This document shows, piece by piece, positions 8,184 through 16,802 of a stretch of DNA of 39,177 nucleotides; position 1 is the stretch's first letter; every line of letters starts with the position of its first letter. Source of the stretch: Nitrospinaceae bacterium. Its GTDB lineage: Bacteria; Nitrospinota; Nitrospinia; Nitrospinales; VA-1. Both the position numbers and the translations under genes were made by a program. Below the pieces are notes generated by a model that made no database searches, was not told where the DNA came from, and was given only the letters and a program-made list of their open reading frames with translations. The stretch spans positions 1-39,177 of the forward strand of contig JAJDBH010000072.1 in the NCBI GenBank assembly GCA_029261455.1, in the 5' to 3' direction.

Positions 8184-9314
8184 ATGCTGACTCAGGTTCA
8201 ACCCGGCACACAAACATTTCCTGGTCGTTTTGGTGAACTGGTCCAGTTTCCCCTGCAACGGATTCATATCGAATTAACCAACGTCTGCAATTTTGACTGC
8301 ACCTTTTGTCCCAAGCAGGAAATGACCCGCCATTATGAGTATATGGATTTTGAAAGGGTCTGTGGAATCATTGACGAAATTGCCGAATACAATATGGCAG
8401 AAAAAATCACCTTCCATGTGATGGGTGAGCCGTTCATGCATCCGCGTTTCTTTGAAATACTCGATCATGCCGCACAATTAGGTGTGAAGACGGGTATCAC
8501 CACGAATGGAACTTATCTCGATGAAGAGATGGCCATCAAGCTGGAAAAGGTGACCGCGTCACAGGTGAACATCTCCCTGCAGACTCCTGATGAAGAATCT
8601 TTTAAAACTCGAAAGTCCAGACGGATGAAGTTCGATGAATATCACAATCGAATTTTAAAATTTATTGAGGGTTGTCTCAAGCAGGAAAAACCTCCAAAGA
8701 TAAAGGTTCATTTTCTTAACACCTCCATTAAAACTGAAGTGCCCGGTGAAGACTGGACGGTGGGGTCGATGAGTGTCATCAACAACACCAGGGAGTTACG
8801 CAAAACTTTTAGTTATTGGGCCATGGAAGTTCACAAAATATGCCCTCCGCTCAACGAAGAAAAACGATTGGAAGTTGAAAAGAAAATCGAAAAACTTTCC
8901 GCCTTTAAATGGAACGTGGTGGAAGTTGCACCGAACATCCATTTCGAGACTTATATACTCAACACATGGGGCAATGCATTTGCCGAGGGCAGTCAAGTTG
9001 TCCCCTCCAAAACCGGTTACTGCAGCGCCATAGCTGACCATTTCGCCATCTTATGCAATGGGGATTTGACTTACTGTTGTGTTGACTACGACGGTAAGAC
9101 CAAAGCGGGCAACGTATTCGAAAATTCAATCACAGATATCATGAATACCCAGCCGGTTATTGATGCAGTGGAAGGTTTTCAAAACAATAAAGTAGTGCAC
9201 CCTCACTGCCAAAAATGTTTGGGCGGGAGTACCTGGTTTAAATCAGTGGTAAACCGAATAGGTTCTATCATTATCTGGAAATACCTCAAGAAATTCTTTT
9301 ACAAAGCAAGCTAG
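8184..9314 (+). CDS. Radical SAM protein with SPASM domain, substrate unknown
   Basis: A 376-residue radical SAM enzyme. The 4Fe-4S/SAM motif is CNFDCTFC (about residues 32-39), followed by the usual TIM-barrel elements including an HVMGEPFMHP loop and GITTNGTYL. The C-terminal part has a SPASM-like cysteine set (YCSAIADHFAILCNGD, YCCVDYDG, HPHCQKCLGG) expected to hold auxiliary iron-sulfur clusters. SPASM enzymes modify peptides, proteins or small molecules; no precursor peptide or RRE domain is seen beside it, so the substrate is unknown. It follows the FmdB gene by 18 bp and precedes tRNA-Pro by 5 bp, so the transcript may run into the tRNA. No Shine-Dalgarno sequence is obvious before the ATG. 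Confidence 0.85.
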   Translation: MLTQVQPGTQTFPGRFGELVQFPLQRIHIELTNVCNFDCTFCPKQEMTRHYEYMDFERVCGIIDEIAEYNMAEKITFHVMGEPFMHPRFFEILDHAAQLGVKTGITTNGTYLDEEMAIKLEKVTASQVNISLQTPDEESFKTRKSRRMKFDEYHNRILKFIEGCLKQEKPPKIKVHFLNTSIKTEVPGEDWTVGSMSVINNTRELRKTFSYWAMEVHKICPPLNEEKRLEVEKKIEKLSAFKWNVVEVAPNIHFETYILNTWGNAFAEGSQVVPSKTGYCSAIADHFAILCNGDLTYCCVDYDGKTKAGNVFENSITDIMNTQPVIDAVEGFQNNKVVHPHCQKCLGGSTWFKSVVNRIGSIIIWKYLKKFFYKAS

Positions 9315-9319
9315 ACACT

Positions 9320-9396
9320 CGGGATGTAGCGCAGCCTGGTAGCGTACCTGCTTCGGGAGTAGGGGGTCGGAGGTTCAAATCCTCTCATCCCGACCA
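9320..9396 (+). tRNA. tRNA-Pro (anticodon CGG)
   Basis: A complete cloverleaf can be folded. The acceptor stem is CGGGATG with CATCCCG, the D arm is GCGC/GCGT around AGCCTGGTA, and the anticodon stem is CCTGC/GTAGG around loop TTCGGGA. The anticodon CGG is at 9354-9356. There is a 5-nt variable loop, a T arm GGAGG/CCTCT around TTCAAAT, discriminator A and an encoded CCA. A T-rich stretch after CCA (TTTTCTATTTTTT) could end transcription. No duplicated 3' end that would mark an integrated element was found downstream. Confidence 0.95.
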
Positions 9397-9477
9397 GTTT
9401 TCTATTTTTTCCTTCCTGGTTCAATCACTCATTTATTAAGAAGTATTTTTTTAAACATTTTTATAATTTAACTCGTA

Positions 9478-11064
9478 ATGATAATAGCAAGCAATTTAGA
9501 AAAATCTTTTGGTCCCCAAGTTCTGTTTGAAGATGTGTCTTTTCTCATCAATAAAGGCGAGCGTATTGGATTGGTCGGTAAAAATGGTACAGGGAAGTCC
9601 ACGCTGTTCAAAATGATCATGGGAGAAGATAAGCAGGACTCAGGAACCATTGCAACTCCGAAAGATTACAAGATCGGTTCCTTGGATCAACATATCCACT
9701 TCACAAAACCTACTGTTATAGATGAGTGCATTGAAGCCCTGCCCGCTGAAAAACAATGGGATCATTATAAGGCTGAGATCATTCTTTCCGGCCTAGGTTT
9801 TTCTGATTCAGATTTTCAAAAAGACCCCACCACCTTCAGCGGTGGATTTCAGGTACGTATCAATCTTTGTAAAGCCTTGTTGGCCGACCCCAACATGCTT
9901 TTGCTTGATGAACCCACCAACTATCTCGATATTCTTTCGCTCCGTTGGCTCAAAGACTATCTGAACAAATGGCCGGGCGAAATGATTCTCATCACGCATG
10001 ACCGTGACTTCATGGACAAGGTCACAACTCACACGCTAGGCTTACACCGTAAACAAGCCCGGAAAGTCACCGGCGGTACCATTAAGTTCTATGAGTTGAT
10101 CATTCAGGAAGAAGAAACCTACGAACAAACCCGGAAAAACCTGGAGAACAAGCGCAAAGAAATGCAATCTCTTGTAGATCGATTTCGCGCTAAAGCCTCC
10201 AAAGCCACCATGGCCCAGTCACGACTTAAAATGATGGAAAAAATGGGCACCATGGAAAAGCTGGATACCGAAAAGAACCTTGGGTTCAGGTTCAACCACC
10301 TCCCCTGCCCGGGGAAAATGATCTTGAACGTGAAAAACCTTTCTTTCTCCTACGATGGCAAACCTGAGAACAATATTTTTTCAGACATATCCTTTTCCAT
10401 TGGCCGAAGAGACCGCATAGCAATCATCGGGGCCAACGGAAAAGGTAAATCGACTTTATTAAATTGTTTGGCAAATGAATTAACTCCCAACTCTGGTTCC
10501 ATTGTTCCGCATCCCTCCACTCGACTGGGCCATTTTGGTCAGACGAATATTGACCGGCTCGAACCCAAAAACAAGGTGTTGGATGAGATACTTCGTTCCA
10601 ACCCCAACCTTTCCTTGCAAGCCGCCCACAGCATATGTGGTGCCATGATGTTTGATGGAGACTTGAGTAAGAAAAAGGTGAGCGTGTTATCAGGAGGGGA
10701 AAGAAGTCGTGTGCTGTTAGGGAAAATAATTTCTCACCCAACCAATCTCTTGCTGCTGGACGAACCTACTCACCATCTGGATGTAGAATCTATTGAAGCC
10801 TTAATCGAAGAGTTGAACGATTATGCCGGTGCACTGGTGATTGTTACCCACTCCGAACTTATCCTTAAAGCTCTGGCTAAAAACCTCATTATTTTTCATC
10901 AGGGCCGAGCCGAGTATTTTCATGGTGGCTATGAAGATTTTCTTGAAAAAGTGGGCTGGGAGGGTGAACCTGTTACAGAGAAAAAAGTGAAAACTAAAAT
11001 CAATAAAAAAGATGCCCGAAAATTACGCGCTCTAGAACGACAAAAACTTCAGGCCAGCCAATAA
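9478..11064 (+). CDS. ABC-F family ATPase (ribosome-associated type)
   Basis: A 528-residue protein with two ABC nucleotide-binding domains and no membrane segment, the layout of ABC-F translation factors that bind the ribosomal E site. Domain 1 has Walker A GKNGTGKST (34-42), signature FSGGF (120-124) and Walker B LLLDEPTNYLD (D144-E145). Domain 2 has Walker A GANGKGKST (318-326), signature LSGGE (404-408) and Walker B with D428-E429. A charged helical linker of about 70-80 residues (P-site tether region, about 215-275) joins them, with a short lysine-rich tail. The first signature is degenerate (F for L, F for the usual Q/E/W). It could be an EttA, Uup or YbiT relative; the subfamily is not decided. 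It sits alone 81 bp after tRNA-Pro. Confidence 0.9.
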   Translation: MIIASNLEKSFGPQVLFEDVSFLINKGERIGLVGKNGTGKSTLFKMIMGEDKQDSGTIATPKDYKIGSLDQHIHFTKPTVIDECIEALPAEKQWDHYKAEIILSGLGFSDSDFQKDPTTFSGGFQVRINLCKALLADPNMLLLDEPTNYLDILSLRWLKDYLNKWPGEMILITHDRDFMDKVTTHTLGLHRKQARKVTGGTIKFYELIIQEEETYEQTRKNLENKRKEMQSLVDRFRAKASKATMAQSRLKMMEKMGTMEKLDTEKNLGFRFNHLPCPGKMILNVKNLSFSYDGKPENNIFSDISFSIGRRDRIAIIGANGKGKSTLLNCLANELTPNSGSIVPHPSTRLGHFGQTNIDRLEPKNKVLDEILRSNPNLSLQAAHSICGAMMFDGDLSKKKVSVLSGGERSRVLLGKIISHPTNLLLLDEPTHHLDVESIEALIEELNDYAGALVIVTHSELILKALAKNLIIFHQGRAEYFHGGYEDFLEKVGWEGEPVTEKKVKTKINKKDARKLRALERQKLQASQ

Positions 11065-11140
11065 TCACACCCAAACTAAACCCTAGTATATCTGTGAATT
11101 CTCAACAAATGCTTCAAAGTCTTTGGCAGGAGTTTAGATA

Positions 11141-11168
11141 TTGTGGTAAAAAGTATTACTAGTATAAG
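11141..11168 (+). promoter_or_regulatory. Candidate promoter of glgP
   Basis: TTGTGG (11141-11146), 16-nt spacer, TATAAG (11163-11168) in the 176-bp gap before glgP. Transcription would start near 11175, about 65 nt before the ATG. It is the best sigma-70-like pair in the gap, but both boxes deviate from consensus. Confidence 0.35.
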
Positions 11169-11240
11169 GCTTGGGCACTACACCGGTCTGTAAACCTTCA
11201 ATTCGTTCTCTACCTATTTTCTTTCACTACACCTCCTATC

Positions 11241-13700
11241 ATGATTGATAAAATTCAACACGAACCCGGAAAACTCACTCGGGAAGCACTCAAGCTTTGG
11301 TTCAAGCATCACCTGAAATATACCCTGGCTGACGATAAGTTTTCTGCAACAAAAATGGACCATTTCATCAGCCTGGCTTTATCGGTGCGAGATCATCTGG
11401 TTAACAAATGGCTCCAAACTCAGCAATCCTATTACGAGAAAGATGTAAAAAGGGTTTACTACCTTTCCATGGAATTTCTGATTGGCCGATTACTGACCAA
11501 CAACCTGATCAACCTTGGAATTTATGATGAATACAAACTAGCTCTGGAAGAGATGGGTCACATCATTCATGAGCTGGAGGAATCAGAAGTCGAAGCAGGG
11601 TTGGGGAATGGTGGACTGGGGCGGCTTGCGGCCTGCTTTCTCGACTCTATTGCAAGTTTGGGAGTTCCAGGTTATGGGTATGGAATTCGTTATGAATTTG
11701 GAATCTTTTACCAAAAAATAATCCAAGGCTATCAAGTTGAAAAAGCTGACAATTGGTTACGGGTGGGAAACCCATGGGAAATTCCACGACCACGTTCCCT
11801 CTTTCCGGTTAAGTTTTATGGTCATGTGGAATCCAGTCAAAATTCACAGGGCGTAAAAGAACACAAATGGGTCGACACTCAAGATGTTATGGCTATGGCT
11901 TACGACATTCCTGTTCCTGGTTACAAAAATAATACGGTCAACAATCTCCGTCTATGGAGTGCCCGGTCCAGTCGGGAATTGGAACTGGAATATTTTCAAG
12001 CCGGCGACTATTTCCAGGCGGTACAAAACAAGCATGAAAGCGAAATAATTTCCAAAGTATTGTATCCGGCAGACCACAATCAATCTGGAAAAGAGCTTCG
12101 ATTCAAGCAGGAATACTTTTTTGTCTCGGCCTCGATGAGCGACATTGTAAGGCGCTACAAAAAGAAGCATAAAACCTTTGATGAGTTCAGTAACAAGGTT
12201 GCTATCCAGTTGAATGACACGCATCCAGCATTATCCATCGCCGAGCTCATGCGCATTTTATTAGATATTGAAAAACTGCCTTGGGCTAAAGCCTGGGAAA
12301 TCACGGTAAATACTTTCGCATTCACCAACCACACCATTCTTCCTGAAGCGATGGAAAAATGGTCATTAGAATTATTCAGCAGAGTTTTACCCCGACATTT
12401 GGATATCATTTTCCAAATCAATCAGGACTTTATGGACCAGGTGCAGGAGCGTTTTCCGGGTGACATGGAGAAGATGAACAGAATGTCTCTCATTGAAGAG
12501 AACCATACAAAGTATATTCGCATGGCAAACCTGTCCATTATTGGAAGTCATTCAACTAATGGAGTCGCGAAACTGCATTCCAGCATACTCAGGGAGAAAG
12601 TGTTTTCCGATTTTCATGAAATGTTTCCCGACCGCTTTAACAACAAAACTAATGGCATTACTCCACGGCGTTGGTTGAAAGGCTGTAATCCTGAACTATC
12701 CAAACTAATCACTGAGCACATTGGAGATTCATGGGTTCGGGATTTATCGCAGTTGAAAAATCTCCAGGAACATATCGATGATCCACAACTCATCTCCCGC
12801 TGGAAAGAAATAAAAACCAACAACAAAAAACAACTGGCAAAATATATTCAAGAAACTTTAAGCGTTGAAATTGATTCGAGCTCTTTATTTGAAGCGCAGG
12901 TAAAACGAATTCATGAATATAAAAGGCAGGTTTTAAGCGTTCTGCATGCCATCGCACTTTATAATCGCATACGCAAAAACCCGGAAAGCATTAAAACCCC
13001 CAGAACAATCATGTTTTCCGGGAAAGCCGCTCCGGGCTATGCTATGGCAAAGCTAATCATCAAGTTCATCAATAGTGTTGCCGACACCATCAACACTGAT
13101 AGCAGTTTGCATGGAAAACTGAAGGTTGTGTTTTTACCCAACTACTCAGTAACCCTTGCAGAAAAGATTATTCCGGCCGCGGACCTTTCCGTACAAATTT
13201 CCACTGCTGGTATGGAAGCATCTGGCACCGGCAACATGAAACTCTCTCTCAATGGTGCATTAACAGTGGGAACACTGGACGGAGCAAACATTGAAATTAT
13301 GGAAGAAGTGGGGAAGGAAAATATCTACATCTTCGGCTTGAATGCAGATGAAGTTGTTGAGAAAAAACAATCCGGTTATCAGCCTCGGGAAATTTATAAG
13401 CAGAACCTAGAGTTGCGCGAAGTTCTAGATATGATTCAAAAAGGATATTTTTTCGGGCAACAGCCTACCCTTTTCCAGCCCATTCTGGAAAACTTGTTGG
13501 ACCATGGTGACCCCTATATGGTTTTGGCGGATTTTCAACCGTTCTGCGACATTCAGGAAAAAATAGGTCAAGCCTATTTAGATGTCGATGCATGGACACG
13601 AAAGGCAATCATCAATGTATCGCGAATGGGGAAATTTTCCAGCGACCGCTCCATCAAGGAATATGCAGAAGATATTTGGAACATCCCTGTTAACCCGTAA
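11241..13700 (+). CDS. glgP: Glycogen/alpha-glucan phosphorylase
   Basis: Releases glucose-1-phosphate from the non-reducing ends of storage alpha-glucan, using pyridoxal phosphate. At 819 residues it has full family length. Seen are the N-terminal YLSMEFLIGR segment, GLGNGGLGRLAACFLDS, NDTHPA, KTNGITPRRWL, and the PLP site EASGTGNMKLSLNG with Schiff-base lysine K667. No regulatory N-terminal extension is present. The bases before the ATG (CACCTCCTATC) are not a Shine-Dalgarno sequence in the right orientation, so translation start strength is unclear. Its stop lies only 10 bp from the stop of malQ on the other strand, so the two transcripts converge. With malQ, GH57 and glgB it forms a glycogen utilisation and remodelling block; glgA and glgC are not in the window. 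Confidence 0.95.
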   Translation: MIDKIQHEPGKLTREALKLWFKHHLKYTLADDKFSATKMDHFISLALSVRDHLVNKWLQTQQSYYEKDVKRVYYLSMEFLIGRLLTNNLINLGIYDEYKLALEEMGHIIHELEESEVEAGLGNGGLGRLAACFLDSIASLGVPGYGYGIRYEFGIFYQKIIQGYQVEKADNWLRVGNPWEIPRPRSLFPVKFYGHVESSQNSQGVKEHKWVDTQDVMAMAYDIPVPGYKNNTVNNLRLWSARSSRELELEYFQAGDYFQAVQNKHESEIISKVLYPADHNQSGKELRFKQEYFFVSASMSDIVRRYKKKHKTFDEFSNKVAIQLNDTHPALSIAELMRILLDIEKLPWAKAWEITVNTFAFTNHTILPEAMEKWSLELFSRVLPRHLDIIFQINQDFMDQVQERFPGDMEKMNRMSLIEENHTKYIRMANLSIIGSHSTNGVAKLHSSILREKVFSDFHEMFPDRFNNKTNGITPRRWLKGCNPELSKLITEHIGDSWVRDLSQLKNLQEHIDDPQLISRWKEIKTNNKKQLAKYIQETLSVEIDSSSLFEAQVKRIHEYKRQVLSVLHAIALYNRIRKNPESIKTPRTIMFSGKAAPGYAMAKLIIKFINSVADTINTDSSLHGKLKVVFLPNYSVTLAEKIIPAADLSVQISTAGMEASGTGNMKLSLNGALTVGTLDGANIEIMEEVGKENIYIFGLNADEVVEKKQSGYQPREIYKQNLELREVLDMIQKGYFFGQQPTLFQPILENLLDHGDPYMVLADFQPFCDIQEKIGQAYLDVDAWTRKAIINVSRMGKFSSDRSIKEYAEDIWNIPVNP

Positions 13701-13710
13701 GACTGATCAC

Positions 13711-15207
13711 TCAACACCTACCGTGGGCTTTGGTCAAAGCTGCGAGTTTCTCCGCATCATCGTTTGACCATTGTCCGGGAAGCAACCTCCACTCCCAATT
13801 ATTCTCAGCAATTCCGGGACAGTTCATGCGAGCATCCGAACCCAGCCCCAACACATCCTGCATCGGTAAAATAACCGTGTCGGCAATTGATCGCATCGCC
13901 AAAATTATCATTTCTTCAGCCGCTGTACTTGCCTCAACTTTTTTCCCCAGTATGTTCTCTAGTTTCACTTTCGCCTCATCACCCAACTCTTCTTCAAACC
14001 ATCCACGCACAGTATTGCAGTCATGCGTTCCGGTATACAAAATACAGTTCTTTACATGATTGTCCGGCGAATAAGGATTTTGCGAAATATCTCCGTCGAA
14101 AGCGAAGATCAAAAGCTTCATTCCCGAAAATCCAAACTGCAACATAGCGTCTTTGACATCTTGAGTGATCACACCCAGGTCTTCAGCAACTACAGGAATG
14201 GATTCAAATTCCTTTAACAACCGGGAAAAGAACTCAACTCCGGGGCATTCCTGCCAGCGCCCATTTTCTGCCGTCGAGTCACTAGCAGGTATCTCCCAAG
14301 CCGCCAGAAAGCCGCGAAAATGATCTATTCTTACTAGATCAAACAGGTTCAGACTATGCTTCAGTCTCTTCAACCACCAGAGATAATCATTCTCACGGAG
14401 AACATTCCAGTCGAAGACCGGGTTCCCCCATCGTTGCCCTGTCGCACTGAAGTAGTCAGGAGGCACACCGGCAACAACAACTGGGTTCATTTCCTGATCC
14501 AGTTTAAAAAACTCGGGATGAGCCCAGACATCAGCACTATCGTGATTCACATAAAGAGCCACATCACCAAAAATACGAATTTCATTGTCTCGGCAATACT
14601 TCTGCAACTCGGACCACTGCCGAAATAAAACAAATTGAAAGTATTTTTCCTGATCGACGAGTTCACCCATCCTTTCAAGATATCTTTCGACCGTATTTCT
14701 TTTCTTTACACCTTCTGGCCATTCACTCCAGGAATGCCCACCAAAATGGTTTTTGAGTACTGTAAAGAGACAAAAATCTTCCAACCAGTAGGAGTTAGCA
14801 ATACAAAATTTTTCGTACTCATTTTTATCGACACGCCTACTAAAGCGAGTGTAGCTTTTTGTCAGGAGACTTATCTTAAAATTCAAAACGGGCGAATACT
14901 GAACATGGTGTGGGGAACATTCGACATCAACCTCCAACTCACCCTCTTCCAGAAAACCGTCACGAATCATAAACTCTGGACTTACAAACAAAGGGCTGAT
15001 CGCAAATGCCGAGGTACAACTATAAGGTGAGTTGCCAAATGAAGTAGGGTTGATCGGAAGAATTTGCCAATGGGTCTGACCTGCTTGTTTTAATAAATCG
15101 ACAAACTCAAACGCAGAAGGACCGAAATCCCCCACTCCAAACTTTGAAGGCAAAGAAGTAATATGAAGAAGAATTCCACTGCTACGAGTCTCTTGGTTTT
15201 GCGACAT
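13711..15207 (-). CDS. malQ: 4-alpha-glucanotransferase (amylomaltase)
   Basis: Disproportionates short maltodextrins (GH77), recycling the stubs left by phosphorylase. The 498-residue protein begins after a short head with SSGILLHITSLPSKFGVGDFG, the usual GH77 opening, and includes INPTSFGNSPY. Catalytic residues fit D295 (VRIDHFRGF, nucleophile), E342 (VVAEDLGVI, acid/base) and D396 (TGTHDCNT). It ends with the family's PGQWSNDDAEKLAALT segment. It is the last gene of the minus-strand run glgB-GH57-malQ, 61 bp after GH57, and ends 10 bp from the end of glgP. The region before the start is AT-rich with no clear ribosome site. Confidence 0.94.
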   Translation of the reverse strand: MSQNQETRSSGILLHITSLPSKFGVGDFGPSAFEFVDLLKQAGQTHWQILPINPTSFGNSPYSCTSAFAISPLFVSPEFMIRDGFLEEGELEVDVECSPHHVQYSPVLNFKISLLTKSYTRFSRRVDKNEYEKFCIANSYWLEDFCLFTVLKNHFGGHSWSEWPEGVKKRNTVERYLERMGELVDQEKYFQFVLFRQWSELQKYCRDNEIRIFGDVALYVNHDSADVWAHPEFFKLDQEMNPVVVAGVPPDYFSATGQRWGNPVFDWNVLRENDYLWWLKRLKHSLNLFDLVRIDHFRGFLAAWEIPASDSTAENGRWQECPGVEFFSRLLKEFESIPVVAEDLGVITQDVKDAMLQFGFSGMKLLIFAFDGDISQNPYSPDNHVKNCILYTGTHDCNTVRGWFEEELGDEAKVKLENILGKKVEASTAAEEMIILAMRSIADTVILPMQDVLGLGSDARMNCPGIAENNWEWRLLPGQWSNDDAEKLAALTKAHGRC

Positions 15208-15268
15208 ATATAATATTATGAACTTTGTGTTTTAATAAAAAAGTTTATGTTTAATATGGGGTAAAGAT

Positions 15269-16756
15269 TCAAGCCGGTTCTTCCATAGTGGCTATTTTGA
15301 TCGCACTTTGATAAATCTGCGCACCGTTCCCTTTTCCAGAAATATTGCTCTTTGCCAACTCAAGTAACCTTAGAAAATGAGGCTCTAACGAATCCCCGGA
15401 AATATCTTCAGCAAGTTGAAGTGCCCTTCCCGCGTACAGCAAAATCTGTTCTGTTTCAATTCCTGATATATCGTTAAAAAACCACCCGCAGCTGGTATAC
15501 ATGAGCATGGAGTGTCGTTGCAACTCCAGAAGGTTAATAGCAGCAACCTTTTCAGGTTTCTCTAATACGCGTCGAGATTGTTCGGCCAAAAAAGAATCCC
15601 TATCACACTGGTTCAATCGAATATTAATATAAAGATTCCTCGCCTGCCAGAGGTCCTTAAATAAATCCGTGCCTAAACCTGTATAAATGGAATCCACTCG
15701 ACATTGCAACCAATCAAGCGCGTGCCTCAGAGGAGCCCTCCAATGTTGATTCCAGTTTGGATGTCCACCAGTATGACACCCGCAATGGATACTCCAGCGG
15801 GCTACTCCATGCGTGCAACTCCATGAAGTTCTTTCACCAATTTCAATCTCCTGTTCTGGCGGAAATTTCTCTAAATATTCTGCGTAATTTGTCAACTGAG
15901 CATCAACGTGATCATCAATATACTGTAGAGCAAAAGCCAGGGCCATATCGCCAAACTTATGGTGATGCCCGTAGGTTTCACCATCAGTGGCTATACTGAG
16001 TAAATGAGGAGTATTTTTTAAATCAGTCTGTATTAATTTTTCCGCAAAATATTTTCCGTCCTGCAAAAGATTTTCAAACGCCAGGGATTGAGATAAAGAT
16101 CCATTGTAAAAGAAAACATCAATACTTTTTCCTGCTTGCAGTCTTATTCGGTAAGGACGATAAATATCTAGCTCCTCTTTTTTTCCCAGCTTCTCTGCAT
16201 TAGCTAACAATTTTCCTGCCTGATGAGGAGCTAAAATCGTAAACCGAATACCCTGATCAGCCATTATCTGAAGAGTTTCTAAATCCACCGCCGTTTCCGG
16301 GAGCCACATCCCCTCCGGCAAACGTTTAAAACGAAATTCAAAATCCCTGATTCCCCAATAGACCTGAGTATACTTATCCTGCGAATTAGCCAGAGGCATG
16401 ATCATATGCGAATAGCATTGCGCCATCGCGGAACCATGACCTGAAAAGTTTTTCAAGCTGACTGCATCGGCATCGAGAATCGCTTGGTATGTATCTGGAG
16501 CCTTAGACTCCATCCAGCTCAATAAAGTAGGACCAAAGTCAAAACTCATTCTGGAATAATTATTTACCGTTTTGATGGCACTATCTTTTTCGCCAAGAAT
16601 TTGAGCCTGGGTGTTGGGGGCATAACATTCGGCATTAATCCGTTCGTTCCAGTCATGAAAAGGATGTGCCGACTCCTGAAGGGTAATGGACTCCAGCCAT
16701 GGGTTTTCTCTCGGCGGCTGATAAAAATGTCCGTGTATACAAACAAACCTGTTCAT
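15269..16756 (-). CDS. GH57 glycoside hydrolase (alpha-amylase/mannosidase-like, DUF3536 type)
   Basis: A 495-residue GH57 family enzyme acting on alpha-glucans. The N-terminus MNRFVCIHGHFYQPPRENPW carries the HxHFYQPP-type motif of the family. The nucleophile fits E154 in WLPETAVD and the acid/base D258 in ATDGETYGHHH. The ATG at 16756 is preferred over an upstream in-frame TTG (16795), because the latter adds 13 residues without family character. The gene lies between branching enzyme (46 bp upstream) and malQ (61 bp downstream) on the same strand, so a role in trimming or debranching glycogen is likely. Some GH57 members are branching enzymes, but this one has the COG1449-like pattern. The exact activity cannot be read from sequence. 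Confidence 0.85.
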   Translation of the reverse strand: MNRFVCIHGHFYQPPRENPWLESITLQESAHPFHDWNERINAECYAPNTQAQILGEKDSAIKTVNNYSRMSFDFGPTLLSWMESKAPDTYQAILDADAVSLKNFSGHGSAMAQCYSHMIMPLANSQDKYTQVYWGIRDFEFRFKRLPEGMWLPETAVDLETLQIMADQGIRFTILAPHQAGKLLANAEKLGKKEELDIYRPYRIRLQAGKSIDVFFYNGSLSQSLAFENLLQDGKYFAEKLIQTDLKNTPHLLSIATDGETYGHHHKFGDMALAFALQYIDDHVDAQLTNYAEYLEKFPPEQEIEIGERTSWSCTHGVARWSIHCGCHTGGHPNWNQHWRAPLRHALDWLQCRVDSIYTGLGTDLFKDLWQARNLYINIRLNQCDRDSFLAEQSRRVLEKPEKVAAINLLELQRHSMLMYTSCGWFFNDISGIETEQILLYAGRALQLAEDISGDSLEPHFLRLLELAKSNISGKGNGAQIYQSAIKIATMEEPA

Positions 16757-16802
16757 AAATTTAGAATTTATTTTTGAAGTTGCACAGAAAGGCAAAGATT
16801 TA

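Noticed and set aside
9320-9477. tRNA-Pro as an integration site for a mobile element
   Set aside because: No integrase gene and no repeat of the tRNA 3' end found downstream; flanking genes look chromosomal.
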